Positions 1-6,212 of a DNA stretch of 8,067 nucleotides are shown here, piece by piece. The position numbers and the translations under genes are program-made. The notes under the pieces are model-generated. The model was given only the letters and a program-made list of their open reading frames with translations. It searched no databases and was not told the origin of the DNA. The stretch comes from Magnetovibrio sp. Lineage in GTDB: Bacteria; Pseudomonadota; Alphaproteobacteria; Rhodospirillales; Magnetovibrionaceae. Every line of letters begins with the position of its first letter. Position 1 is the first letter of the stretch. The stretch lies in NCBI GenBank assembly GCA_016763255.1, contig JAESUA010000009.1, positions 1 through 8,067 on the forward strand, in the 5' to 3' direction.

Positions 1-1064
1 GCGTCGGCGAACGGCTCGTCATAGATCTCGGCAAGCTTCGGCACCACCGCCAAGGCATCATCCTGGGACAAAATCGTTTGCGAGTATTTGGTGCCCAAAT
101 GCTGCGCCACGGCGCGTGCATAGGGGGACTCGTCGAACTGGCCTTCGTCAAAACCGATGGTATAGCTGTGTACGTCGCCACCCGCGCGGCTCATCAACGC
201 CGCGATGAGCGAGGAATCAATGCCGCCGGACAGAAACACGCCCACGGGCACATCGGCCACCCGTCGCTGGGCCACAGATTGGCTGAGAAGCTCGTCCAAC
301 GCCTCCACCGCATTCTCAAAGCTGCCCGCAAACGGGGATTCCTGGGCTTTGAGCGCCTCATTGAAACTGTCCCAATATGGACGGGGCGCATCCAGTACGG
401 TGTCGTTTGCCGTCACACTGACAAGGTGTCCGGCGGGTAGCTTGTGAATGCCGTCAAGAATGGAATGTGGGGCCGGAACGTAGCGATGGCGCAAAAACAA
501 TGCCGTCGCGTGGGTATCCATTTTCGCCGTGAACCCGGGGCAGGCCATGATGGCTTTGAGTTCTGAACCAAACACCAGCACCCCATTTTGCACACCGTAA
601 TAAAGTGGTTTTTCGCCAAATGGATCGCGCGCCAGAGAAAGCCGCCGGTCTTGTTTGTCCCACAGTGCAAAGGCGAACATGCCGTCAATTTGGGCTAAGG
701 TTTTGTCCACGCCCCAGTGCGTGATCGCCGCCAGCAGAACTTCCGTGTCCGAGTGGCCCCGCCAGGTGCTAACGCCTTGGCGTTCCAGCTCGGTGCGAAG
801 GGCCAGGTGGTTATAAATCTCACCGTTATAGGCGATGACGTAGCGCCCGCATTGTGAGGCCATCGGTTGCGCCCCTGCGGTCGATAGATCCAGAATGGCC
901 AGGCGGCGAAAACCCAGGCCGATGCCCGCGTCTTGGTCGTGCCAGACCTTAAAATCATCGGGTCCGCGGTGGGCCAAGGTGTTCGCCATGGCATGGGCGG
1001 CCTCCCCCGGAGGCACGCCGGTCACAGCGTTGTTGAGGTGCAAAACACCGGCAAACCCACACAT
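1..1064 (-). CDS. asnB: Asparagine synthase, glutamine-hydrolysing (N-terminal 354 codons; cut by left window edge)
   Basis: Uses the amide nitrogen of glutamine and ATP to convert aspartate to asparagine in the cytoplasm. The start is MCGFAG, so processing would expose the class II amidotransferase nucleophile Cys2. It is followed by AHRGPDD (about residue 35), RRLAILDLS (about 60) and YNGEIYNH (about 85). The synthetase half begins with the ATP-binding PP-loop LSGGIDSS (about residue 282) and continues to YDEPFADA at the edge. I translated the whole frame and found no stop or frameshift. Full-length relatives have about 550-650 residues, so roughly the last 40% lies outside. The start has a good Shine-Dalgarno placed inside the end of the upstream gene, which implies translational coupling. 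Paralogues of this enzyme are common in surface-polysaccharide clusters, where the real acceptor may be a sugar acid or another substrate. The DUF616 neighbour fits that setting, but the substrate here is inference. Confidence 0.95.
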   Translation of the reverse strand, partial: MCGFAGVLHLNNAVTGVPPGEAAHAMANTLAHRGPDDFKVWHDQDAGIGLGFRRLAILDLSTAGAQPMASQCGRYVIAYNGEIYNHLALRTELERQGVSTWRGHSDTEVLLAAITHWGVDKTLAQIDGMFAFALWDKQDRRLSLARDPFGEKPLYYGVQNGVLVFGSELKAIMACPGFTAKMDTHATALFLRHRYVPAPHSILDGIHKLPAGHLVSVTANDTVLDAPRPYWDSFNEALKAQESPFAGSFENAVEALDELLSQSVAQRRVADVPVGVFLSGGIDSSLIAALMSRAGGDVHSYTIGFDEGQFDESPYARAVAQHLGTKYSQTILSQDDALAVVPKLAEIYDEPFAD

Positions 1065-1066
1065 GC

Positions 1067-1786
1067 TTAACTCCCCTGCAAGCGCGCGAGACGCTTGTTG
1101 AGGCTGCGCTGCATGCGCTTGAGAAAGGAGCGGCCATGGGACTTGGTGGCGAACATGGTCCGCTTTAGATCATGGCTGAAGGTGTGGATGGTATAGTTTT
1201 GTTTCCACGCCACGTAGGGCAGGCTCAATTGATCACGGTGGCTGTGGGTGTTCATCTGCTCCCACCACGCTTGCATCAGCTCGATCACCTGGGGATGGTT
1301 GTGGCGGCGCAACAAAAAATTGTTTTCCAGCAGCGTGGTGTCTTCGGGTAAACCGTCGGCGCGATAGGCGTCACGTTGAGCTTGCAACAGATCGCGTGGG
1401 GCCTTGCCCTGGCGGATGCATTCTTCGATTTCTTCAAATACGGTGCCGCGATAGGGGTGCTGGGCAATTGCTAAGGCCGGCCAGCCCATGGTTTCAAGCT
1501 GCACTGCCGGATCGCAGAGCAAGCGGGCATTGCCATCGATGTAAACCGAATAGTCATAGTCCGCCAAATAACGATGCGGCAGAATTTTCGGCAGGCGTGA
1601 ATGGCGAAATGAATCCATGTCCTCAGACGGAAGCTGGCGCACTTGCCACTTGGATAACCCCAACTTGGCACGCAGACCAATGCGCTTGCCATCGGTAAAG
1701 CATATAAAATCCCAGCCCGGATAGGCTTCGGGTTCAATCAATCGGTCGTAACCGTTGACAATGACTGTGTAAATGACGCGTTTCAT
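1067..1786 (-). CDS. DUF616 / TOD1-MUCI70 glycosyltransferase-like protein
   Basis: A 239-residue cytoplasmic protein with no signal peptide or membrane helix. The pattern matches the DUF616 (TOD1/MUCI70 glycosyltransferase-like) family as I know it. It has YTVIVNGYD at the N-terminus, WDFICFTD at 25-32, a conserved SRLPKILPHRYL at 63-74, then DYDYSVYIDGN (76-86). The acidic DGN at 84-86 resembles the metal and nucleotide-sugar site of GT-A folds. Further on are ENNFLLRRHNHP (154-165) and the late HRDQLSLPYVAWK (183-195). Length is normal for the bacterial members. The C-terminus is strongly basic (KRMQRSLNKRLARLQ), which could bring it to the membrane. The gene ends two bases before asnB, so the two form an operon, probably part of a glycan or capsule locus extending left. 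Donor and acceptor sugars cannot be told. No strong Shine-Dalgarno precedes the ATG; the nearest purine run (GAGGG) is about 14 bases away. Confidence 0.85.
   Translation of the reverse strand: MKRVIYTVIVNGYDRLIEPEAYPGWDFICFTDGKRIGLRAKLGLSKWQVRQLPSEDMDSFRHSRLPKILPHRYLADYDYSVYIDGNARLLCDPAVQLETMGWPALAIAQHPYRGTVFEEIEECIRQGKAPRDLLQAQRDAYRADGLPEDTTLLENNFLLRRHNHPQVIELMQAWWEQMNTHSHRDQLSLPYVAWKQNYTIHTFSHDLKRTMFATKSHGRSFLKRMQRSLNKRLARLQGS
1071..1077 (-). promoter_or_regulatory. Ribosome binding site of asnB inside the upstream gene
   Basis: On the minus strand AGGGGAG lies 6 bases before the asnB ATG at 1064, within the last sense codons of the DUF616 gene, whose stop codon (1069-1067) is two bases from that ATG. 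A ribosome finishing the first gene would stop directly at the second start, which supports coupled translation. Confidence 0.75.
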
Positions 1787-1927
1787 GGGTCATGTTTATA
1801 CCCTCGCGGCAGCAAGTCGCCAATGCTTTCGCAGTATGCAGCATGGTATTCGCGATTGACCGACTTGCGCTGCAGACCTTAGAACGTGTATGAACCACCA
1901 TCTACATACAATGGAATGGAGCGTCAT
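1787..1927. promoter_or_regulatory. Divergent promoter region with an 8-bp dyad
   Basis: This 141-base gap separates the leftward DUF616/asnB pair from the rightward CPFC gene, so it must hold promoters for both. A plausible plus-strand promoter is TTGACC (1856-1861), an 18-base spacer, and TAGAAC (1880-1885), a 4/6 match to the -10 consensus. An inverted repeat GCAAGTCG (1812-1819) / CGACTTGC (1861-1868) spans the region. Its arms extend further if a two-base bulge is allowed. The right arm directly abuts the -35-like hexamer, so the repeat could be an operator or a chance pairing. Only the sequence is seen; the function is inferred. Confidence 0.35.
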
Positions 1928-2299
1928 ATGAAATTTGTTCGGTGGTTTTTGGGGCGTTTGATCCTGACGATTGATTTCCTCACCCGGCCCAAGCCCGTCG
2001 TGCGCGCCAAAAATGCGCAAGACGCGATCGATGCCGTGACGACGAAAATGTCGCTCTACCAATTCCAAGCGTGCCCTTTTTGCGTCAAGATTCGGCGTCA
2101 AATCAGAAAGCATTCTTTGCATATCGAGCTTCGCGACGCCAAGAATAACGAAGCCTTCAAAGACGAGCTCACCCGCGAAGGCGGCAAGCATAAAGTCCCT
2201 TGCCTGCGCATCGAAAACGGTCCGCAAAACGTCAAATGGCTCTATGAATCCAAAGACATCAAATCGTATTTAGAGGCTGAGTTCGGCCTAGCAGCTTAA
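1928..2299 (+). CDS. Glutaredoxin / GST N-terminal-like thioredoxin-fold protein with CPFC site
   Basis: A 123-residue thioredoxin-fold protein. The fold core starts at about residue 42 with LYQFQACPFC. Cys49-Pro-Phe-Cys52 is a glutaredoxin-type CxxC redox site at the start of helix 1. GGKHKVPCLRI at 85-95 supplies the cis-proline (Pro91) that shapes the glutathione site, and WLYESKDIKSYLE (104-116) closes the domain as in GST N-terminal domains and glutaredoxins. The family reduces disulfides or glutathionylated proteins with glutathione. Residues 3-18 (FVRWFLGRLILTIDFL) form a hydrophobic stretch that could be a membrane anchor or amphipathic helix, so the domain may sit at the inner membrane. 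I chose ATG 1928 because GGAG (1918-1921) lies 6 bases upstream; in-frame starts at 1886 and 1916 lack such a site. The gene converges on msrB with an 11-base gap. Two redox-repair genes together may reflect oxidative stress, but they are on opposite strands. Confidence 0.85.
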   Translation: MKFVRWFLGRLILTIDFLTRPKPVVRAKNAQDAIDAVTTKMSLYQFQACPFCVKIRRQIRKHSLHIELRDAKNNEAFKDELTREGGKHKVPCLRIENGPQNVKWLYESKDIKSYLEAEFGLAA

Positions 2300-2310
2300 T
2301 ACCGACACCC

Positions 2311-2757
2311 TTACGGCTCATTCACCTGATCGACATAGGCGGCGTAACCCTCGGCCTCCATATCTTCCAAAGCGATGAATTTCAGTGATGCCGAGTTGAT
2401 GCAATAGCGCAGCCCGCCGCGACCTTCTGGGCCGTCGGGGAAGACGTGGCCCAGGTGGCTGTCACCATGGCTAGATCGCACCTCGGTGCGGGCCATGCCG
2501 AGGGTACCATCTTGTAATTCTTGGACATTTTCGGGTTTGATCGGCTTGGTGAAACTTGGCCAGCCGCACCCGGAATCAAACTTGTCAGTCGAGGCGAACA
2601 ACGGCTCACCCGATACGATGTCGACGTAAATGCCCGGCGCATGGTAGTTAAGATACGCGCCTGTGCCTGGGGCCTCGGTACCGCTTTCCTGGGTCACCCG
2701 GAACTGTTCCGGCGTCAGGCGCGCCAGCGCCTCGTCACTCTTGCGATACTGGGCCAT
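2311..2757 (-). CDS. msrB: Peptide-methionine (R)-S-oxide reductase
   Basis: Reduces the R-epimer of methionine sulfoxide in proteins back to methionine, using thioredoxin as reductant. At 148 residues it is a standard single-domain Msr[16 protein letters not shown] opens the domain (19-33), and SGCGWPSF (62-69) holds the expected resolving Cys64. [14 protein letters not shown] (97-110) carries the substrate-site histidines, and RYCINSASL (117-125) contains the catalytic Cys119. The two CxxC pairs that bind structural zinc in the E. coli enzyme are absent: VDIVSGEP and RSSHGDSH occupy their places. This is the zinc-free type. No signal peptide is present, so it is cytoplasmic. ATG 2757 is chosen because GGAG on the minus strand lies about 7 bases upstream; a longer reading would run into the transporter gene. 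It lies 64 bases downstream of the MFS gene on the same strand, with no terminator seen between, so co-transcription is plausible. Confidence 0.96.
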   Translation of the reverse strand: MAQYRKSDEALARLTPEQFRVTQESGTEAPGTGAYLNYHAPGIYVDIVSGEPLFASTDKFDSGCGWPSFTKPIKPENVQELQDGTLGMARTEVRSSHGDSHLGHVFPDGPEGRGGLRYCINSASLKFIALEDMEAEGYAAYVDQVNEP

Positions 2758-2821
2758 AAAATTCTCCGCCAACGTGTGGTTTTTGATCCTCCAACATATG
2801 GGGGTGAACAGGTCCCTTACT

Positions 2822-4081
2822 TCAATTGTTTTCCTGGGCCGCGGCCTCTTCATAGAGATTTGTCACTTCGGGCGACAAGTTGGCCGTAAGGGCGACGGCG
2901 GTTTTATAGCTGTACATGCGCGATTGGCCACTCCAAAAGCGGAACAGTGCCGTGGTGACGGTCAGGGCCGACGTTGCGGCGAGCAAATAGAAAAAACCGT
3001 GCGGGCCAAATTGCGCGATGGCGACCCCGCCCAAGGTTGGGCCCAATATCATGCCCGTGGCCATAATAAGGAACAAGGTGCCGCTTGCGGCAACAACTTG
3101 TCCGGGTTTGAGCTGGTCATGCATATGCGCCATGCAGATTGAATAAATCGGCAGGGTTAGCCCACCCAACAGGGCGGTCATTGCGTAAAGAAGAAATTGG
3201 TTATCGGCCGGATTTTCCATCGATGCGAGAAAAAAACACATCGGGATGGCTAGCCCCGGTGCGCCCACCATAACCAGACGCCGATCGATGCGATCAGAGA
3301 GTTTGGCAAGGGGGAACTGAAACACCACGCCACCAAAAATCATCACCCCCACAAGGCTGCCAATTTCGCCCGTGGAAAGCCCAATGGCATGGCCGTAGAG
3401 AGCGAGAACCACATACAGCGAGGTCTGGGCAATGCCATTGAGAAAACTCCCACTCAACGCCATGGGGGAAAGGTGAAACAATTCGATGAACGAGATCCTT
3501 CCCGGCGCTTCATAAGGTGGAGTGGCACTGGTCGAGATCAACATGGGCACAAGTGAAAACGAAATGAGAATGGAAGCGACAATAAAAAGGAAAATGCCCC
3601 CCGGGCTGGACAAGTTGAGCAAAAATTGACCGGCCATCAAACCGACGGACTGGATAACAAAATAGACCGAAAGCAAACTGGCGCGGGTTTTGTTGTTGGC
3701 GCTGCCATTCAGCCAGCTTTCAGCAACGATGTATAAGCCGGAAAAACAAAACCCTGCCAGCAGACGCATTGCGCTCCAGCTCCAAGGGTCGTCGGTGACA
3801 AGATGGATAAGCGCCGCTGCGCTGGCAATGGATGCAAAGGCCGCAAATATGCGTATATGGCCAACCCGCATAATCAATTTAGGTGCAATCAAACAGCCCA
3901 GCAACGATCCGACAGGATAGGCAGACTGCATCAACCCGATCACGGACTCGCTGAACCCCAGTTCGCCTGCGCGCAATGTCAAAAGGGTTGCCAAAAGCCC
4001 ATGACTGACCATCAGAAAAATCATGCCCAGAAAAAGTGACCAGGATGCACGAATTGTGGCCCACATAATATTGGTTCCCAT
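2822..4081 (-). CDS. MFS transporter, YcaD-like
   Basis: An inner-membrane transporter of the major facilitator superfamily with about 12 predicted helices in 419 residues. Helix 1 is about residues 11-30 ([20 protein letters not shown]). It is followed by a helix 2-3 loop ([12 protein letters not shown]) in the place of the MFS motif A, and by [20 protein letters not shown] around residue 105. That last stretch plus the following [23 protein letters not shown] resembles the YcaD group. The second half repeats the pattern with [12 protein letters not shown] (about 263-274). Substrate is unknown. A GTG at 4189 would add 36 residues without a convincing Shine-Dalgarno. I prefer ATG 4081, but ATG 4066 (MWATIRASW) is also possible. 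It may form an operon with msrB, and is divergent from the lipoprotein pair across a long AT-rich gap. Confidence 0.9.
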   Translation of the reverse strand: MGTNIMWATIRASWSLFLGMIFLMVSHGLLATLLTLRAGELGFSESVIGLMQSAYPVGSLLGCLIAPKLIMRVGHIRIFAAFASIASAAALIHLVTDDPWSWSAMRLLAGFCFSGLYIVAESWLNGSANNKTRASLLSVYFVIQSVGLMAGQFLLNLSSPGGIFLFIVASILISFSLVPMLISTSATPPYEAPGRISFIELFHLSPMALSGSFLNGIAQTSLYVVLALYGHAIGLSTGEIGSLVGVMIFGGVVFQFPLAKLSDRIDRRLVMVGAPGLAIPMCFFLASMENPADNQFLLYAMTALLGGLTLPIYSICMAHMHDQLKPGQVVAASGTLFLIMATGMILGPTLGGVAIAQFGPHGFFYLLAATSALTVTTALFRFWSGQSRMYSYKTAVALTANLSPEVTNLYEEAAAQENN

Positions 4082-4485
4082 TACGTCAATTATGGGATGA
4101 GCATTAGTGGAAATAAGGCCGGTGGGAAAGCACAAATTCCATCCGAAAATTTGGAATAAATATAAACAAAAGAATGACCCTTCCCTCACTTTTAGGGGGC
4201 GATTTGTCAGATTCGGTAGGGGAGGTGAAAACCCTTAGACGCAAACCTGGGATCTGAGTGATTTTCCGTTTGGTAAGATTGGATCGTCTCCACTGTAGCG
4301 CAATTACACCGTGTCCATACTGATTTTTTAGCCTATAGAAATACCACGGGAAAACCATTTATACATCAACTTATGAAGCATATTGACGACATAATGGGAA
4401 GCATGAGTATCGTCAAATTTTCATTATCTACCATTATTTTCCAAACCTTAGCATCACATCAATTGATTCTCTGGGTTGTGTAAGT

Positions 4486-4563
4486 ATGAAGATAATATAC
4501 TCATTGATCTTTCTTTTAAGCCCTGTTAGTAGCTCTACCATGAGTGGTTATTGGTGTAATTGA
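4486..4563 (+). CDS. Possible 25-residue leader ORF, signal-peptide-like
   Basis: An ATG-initiated frame encodes MKIIYSLIFLLSP, continues with VSSSTMSGYWCN and ends in TGA. A lysine followed by a hydrophobic core and small residues looks like a signal or leader peptide. The stop overlaps an in-frame ATG (4563) of the lipoprotein gene as TGATG, an arrangement typical of translational coupling. Against it, there is no good Shine-Dalgarno before the ATG, and hydrophobic short frames arise easily in AT-rich DNA. It could also be the decayed start of an older secreted-protein gene. Confidence 0.2.
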   Translation: MKIIYSLIFLLSPVSSSTMSGYWCN

Positions 4564-4574
4564 TGATATGGAAT

Positions 4575-4578
4575 GGAG
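4575..4578 (+). promoter_or_regulatory. Ribosome binding site deciding the lipoprotein start
   Basis: GGAG lies 5 bases before ATG 4584. The frame stays open upstream to TTG 4560 and ATG 4563, but neither has a comparable site. The start at 4584 also leaves a normal-length lipoprotein signal peptide. Confidence 0.65.
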
Positions 4579-4583
4579 TTGTG

Positions 4584-6212
4584 ATGGTTTGGTCTAGTGG
4601 GCTTTGTAAGGCAGTTGGTTTGTTTGTCGTGGGGTCGTTGGCATTGGCCGCGTGTACCGGCGTGCCAGATGGTGGTAGTGGGCGTGGTGCTGTTGATGCT
4701 GATGTGGCTGTCAATGTAGGTAGCGAGCCGGATTGGCCGAAATGCAAGAAGGATACAAGCAGAATTCAGATTCATGCGAAATCTGAGTTGGATTTGGGCC
4801 CCCTTTCGTTCAAATACACCAGTCATGATGTTGACGGTGGTGGAAAAGAGCGCGATTGGATCTATCAGGAGAGTAAGTGGGTCGCCGCAGATCAGAAGTT
4901 GTATTTTTATGTGTGTGCTACGAATGTCCATAAGGATAAAGACCGGAAGGTTATTGCACAACGCTTCAAGCTTAGAACGCAGGACCCCACGACCGGCGAG
5001 ATCATCACGACCCACACCATGTGGTCTTGGCACAACTCAAGTTTCAGTCAGTTGAATCTGGCGTTTTGCGGGGATATTACGTTCGATGCCTATAAGAACA
5101 CGGCGGGGGAGTCAGCAGTTGTTCCGACCTGTTTTGGTCGATCAACGAATAAATATTGGTTTGTTGGCGGCAACAATGATCCCGACGGCAAAGGCAAAAC
5201 CGATTTTTATCAACGCAGGACGTGGTCCCCGACCCAAAATGCTGAAATCTGCGCTACGAAAGCCGATTACAGGAACAGCGAAGGCGATGGTTTGGTGTTT
5301 TGCCTTGATGGCCAAAACGACACCCAAAAGTTCTCGGGCAAGGACGGTGGCGCTCATCCCAACAACGTGCACATTAAGACACCCAAAGTGTCGGTGACTC
5401 TGAGTGACGCTGACAAGGAGAAGATCGCAGTTGCGGTGGCCAATGCCAATGGGATGCCTAAGGACGCTATCAAAAAAATGATCCCGACCACCATCAAGTC
5501 GCCGACGTGGGAGTTTAACTGTTCTGACGACAGTCCTTACTGCACCGACAGGAATGAGAATTACCAGATTACAGGACAGCAACCGTGGGCTGGGGTCGCT
5601 ACTCGTGGAGGGACAAAGTCAAATTCTCCAAGCAATAAATTCGATGGAATGGACACCCTCACGCTGGCCGCGACTGCAGGTCACGATAACACCAAAAATA
5701 CTGCAGAATGGTACCGGACAAAGACAGGCGGTACCGGTCACGAGGTCGGAGCCGGAGTTTCAGAGCAAAAGCCATACAACAACATGAATTTTGGGTTTTG
5801 CGGCAACTTCAAGCCCAGCAATCAGCTGTCGGGTAAAGGTCCGGAACTGTGCTTGGGCCAGAACCACGCACTGAGATCTGGGCTCATTCCTGGAGACGAA
5901 TGGTGGGCCGGTGGTAAGGGGTTCGTGGCAAGCGACCCCATTCCTGTGAAGAACCTCGTGGAACATCTTTTGGATGGCTATGTAAGTGAATTATTCATAA
6001 AAGACCCTCAACTGTGGTTAATCGTCGCAACTGTTGTAAAGATAATTGAGGACACCGGAGGGACTAATGTGGAGGCCACTTACATGTACAGCAAGGAAGA
6101 CAATCTGTTCATCCTGGCGCTGGACAACACCTCCGCCAACCCCATATCCGGCTATGAGAATACGAACATCTTCAACAAGACATTTTTTGCTTTTGGTCTC
6201 GGTATTAAGTGA
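4584..6212 (+). CDS. Cysteine-rich predicted lipoprotein of unknown family, internally duplicated
   Basis: A 542-residue protein I do not recognise. The N-terminus is a lipoprotein signal: hydrophobic core VGLFVVGSLA, then lipobox LAAC with lipidated Cys24. Thr at +2 would, by the E. coli rule, favour the outer membrane. A low-complexity Gly/Ala/Asp linker (26-46) follows, then a soluble body rich in Asn, Lys, Trp and aromatic residues, with no further clear membrane helix except a hydrophobic stretch near 474-488. The body has ten cysteines (54, 111, 162, 183, 223, 240, 313, 320, 406, 423), an even number consistent with disulfides outside the cytoplasm. LNLAFCG...CFG...YWFVGG (157-196) and MNFGFCG...CLG...EWWAGG (401-444) look like two copies of one unit. 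The stop overlaps the start of the PI-PLC-like gene by 4 bases, so the two are probably made together. Binding of a surface ligand or the partner enzyme is possible, but no catalytic motif is visible. Confidence 0.8.
   Translation: MVWSSGLCKAVGLFVVGSLALAACTGVPDGGSGRGAVDADVAVNVGSEPDWPKCKKDTSRIQIHAKSELDLGPLSFKYTSHDVDGGGKERDWIYQESKWVAADQKLYFYVCATNVHKDKDRKVIAQRFKLRTQDPTTGEIITTHTMWSWHNSSFSQLNLAFCGDITFDAYKNTAGESAVVPTCFGRSTNKYWFVGGNNDPDGKGKTDFYQRRTWSPTQNAEICATKADYRNSEGDGLVFCLDGQNDTQKFSGKDGGAHPNNVHIKTPKVSVTLSDADKEKIAVAVANANGMPKDAIKKMIPTTIKSPTWEFNCSDDSPYCTDRNENYQITGQQPWAGVATRGGTKSNSPSNKFDGMDTLTLAATAGHDNTKNTAEWYRTKTGGTGHEVGAGVSEQKPYNNMNFGFCGNFKPSNQLSGKGPELCLGQNHALRSGLIPGDEWWAGGKGFVASDPIPVKNLVEHLLDGYVSELFIKDPQLWLIVATVVKIIEDTGGTNVEATYMYSKEDNLFILALDNTSANPISGYENTNIFNKTFFAFGLGIK
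5043..5171 (+). repeat. Protein-level repeat, copy 1 (residues 154-196 of the lipoprotein)
   Basis: Encodes FSQLNLAFCGDI, a second cysteine in PTCFG, and YWFVGG. The two cysteines (162 and 183) are 21 residues apart. It aligns with copy 2 at the aromatic residue, Leu/Met-Asn-Leu/Phe, FCG, C-x-G and W-x-x-GG positions. The similarity is at protein level only; the DNA has diverged, so the duplication is old. Confidence 0.5.
5775..5915 (+). repeat. Protein-level repeat, copy 2 (residues 398-444 of the lipoprotein)
   Basis: Encodes YNNMNFGFCGNF, the second cysteine in ELCLG, and EWWAGG. The two cysteines (406 and 423) are 17 residues apart. The FCG cysteine lies 8 residues after the leading aromatic residue, exactly as in copy 1. 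Confidence 0.5.

Larger units (their letters stand above)
4082..4583. promoter_or_regulatory. AT-rich divergent intergenic region; dyad and weak promoter candidate
   Basis: About 500 bases without a convincing gene, between the leftward MFS gene and the rightward lipoprotein gene; promoters for both should lie here. A perfect 7-bp inverted repeat TTGACGA (4383-4389) / TCGTCAA (4410-4416) with a 20-base spacer is the clearest structure. One plus-strand promoter candidate is TTGATT (4463-4468), 16 bases, TATGAA (4485-4490). TATACT at 4496-4501 is a better -10 match but lacks a good -35. The sequence is so AT-rich that such matches are weak evidence. No terminator is visible. A short leader-like ORF at 4486-4563 is listed separately. 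Nothing else recognisable was found at 4190-4370. Confidence 0.4.

Noticed and set aside
413..994. Several minus-strand frames (413-688, 454-663, 695-994) that could suggest a broken asnB
   Set aside because: The asnB frame itself reads without interruption from 1064 to the left edge, so these are out-of-frame shadows, not a frameshift.
1796..2227. 143-codon minus-strand frame opposite the CPFC gene
   Set aside because: It is antisense to a gene with a clear CPFC fold and Shine-Dalgarno; its own translation shows no family features.
4082..4189. Longer MFS start at GTG 4189 (36 extra residues)
   Set aside because: There is no convincing ribosome binding site and the extension is atypical before the first transmembrane helix; ATG 4081 or 4066 fits the family better.
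4104..4358. 84-codon minus-strand frame upstream of the MFS gene
   Set aside because: It overlaps the possible N-terminal extension of the transporter in another frame, has no Shine-Dalgarno, and its protein has no recognisable features.
4373..4483. 36-codon plus-strand frame in the AT-rich gap
   Set aside because: No Shine-Dalgarno is present, and the frame mostly reflects AT-rich composition over the dyad.
5142..5582. 146-codon minus-strand frame inside the lipoprotein gene
   Set aside because: It is antisense to a gene with lipobox, even cysteine count and coupled downstream gene; it has no start signal of its own.
5710..5737. Direct repeat of GGTACCGG (5710-5717 and 5730-5737)
   Set aside because: It is short, lies within codons for Gly/Thr-rich sequence, and is likely a coincidence.
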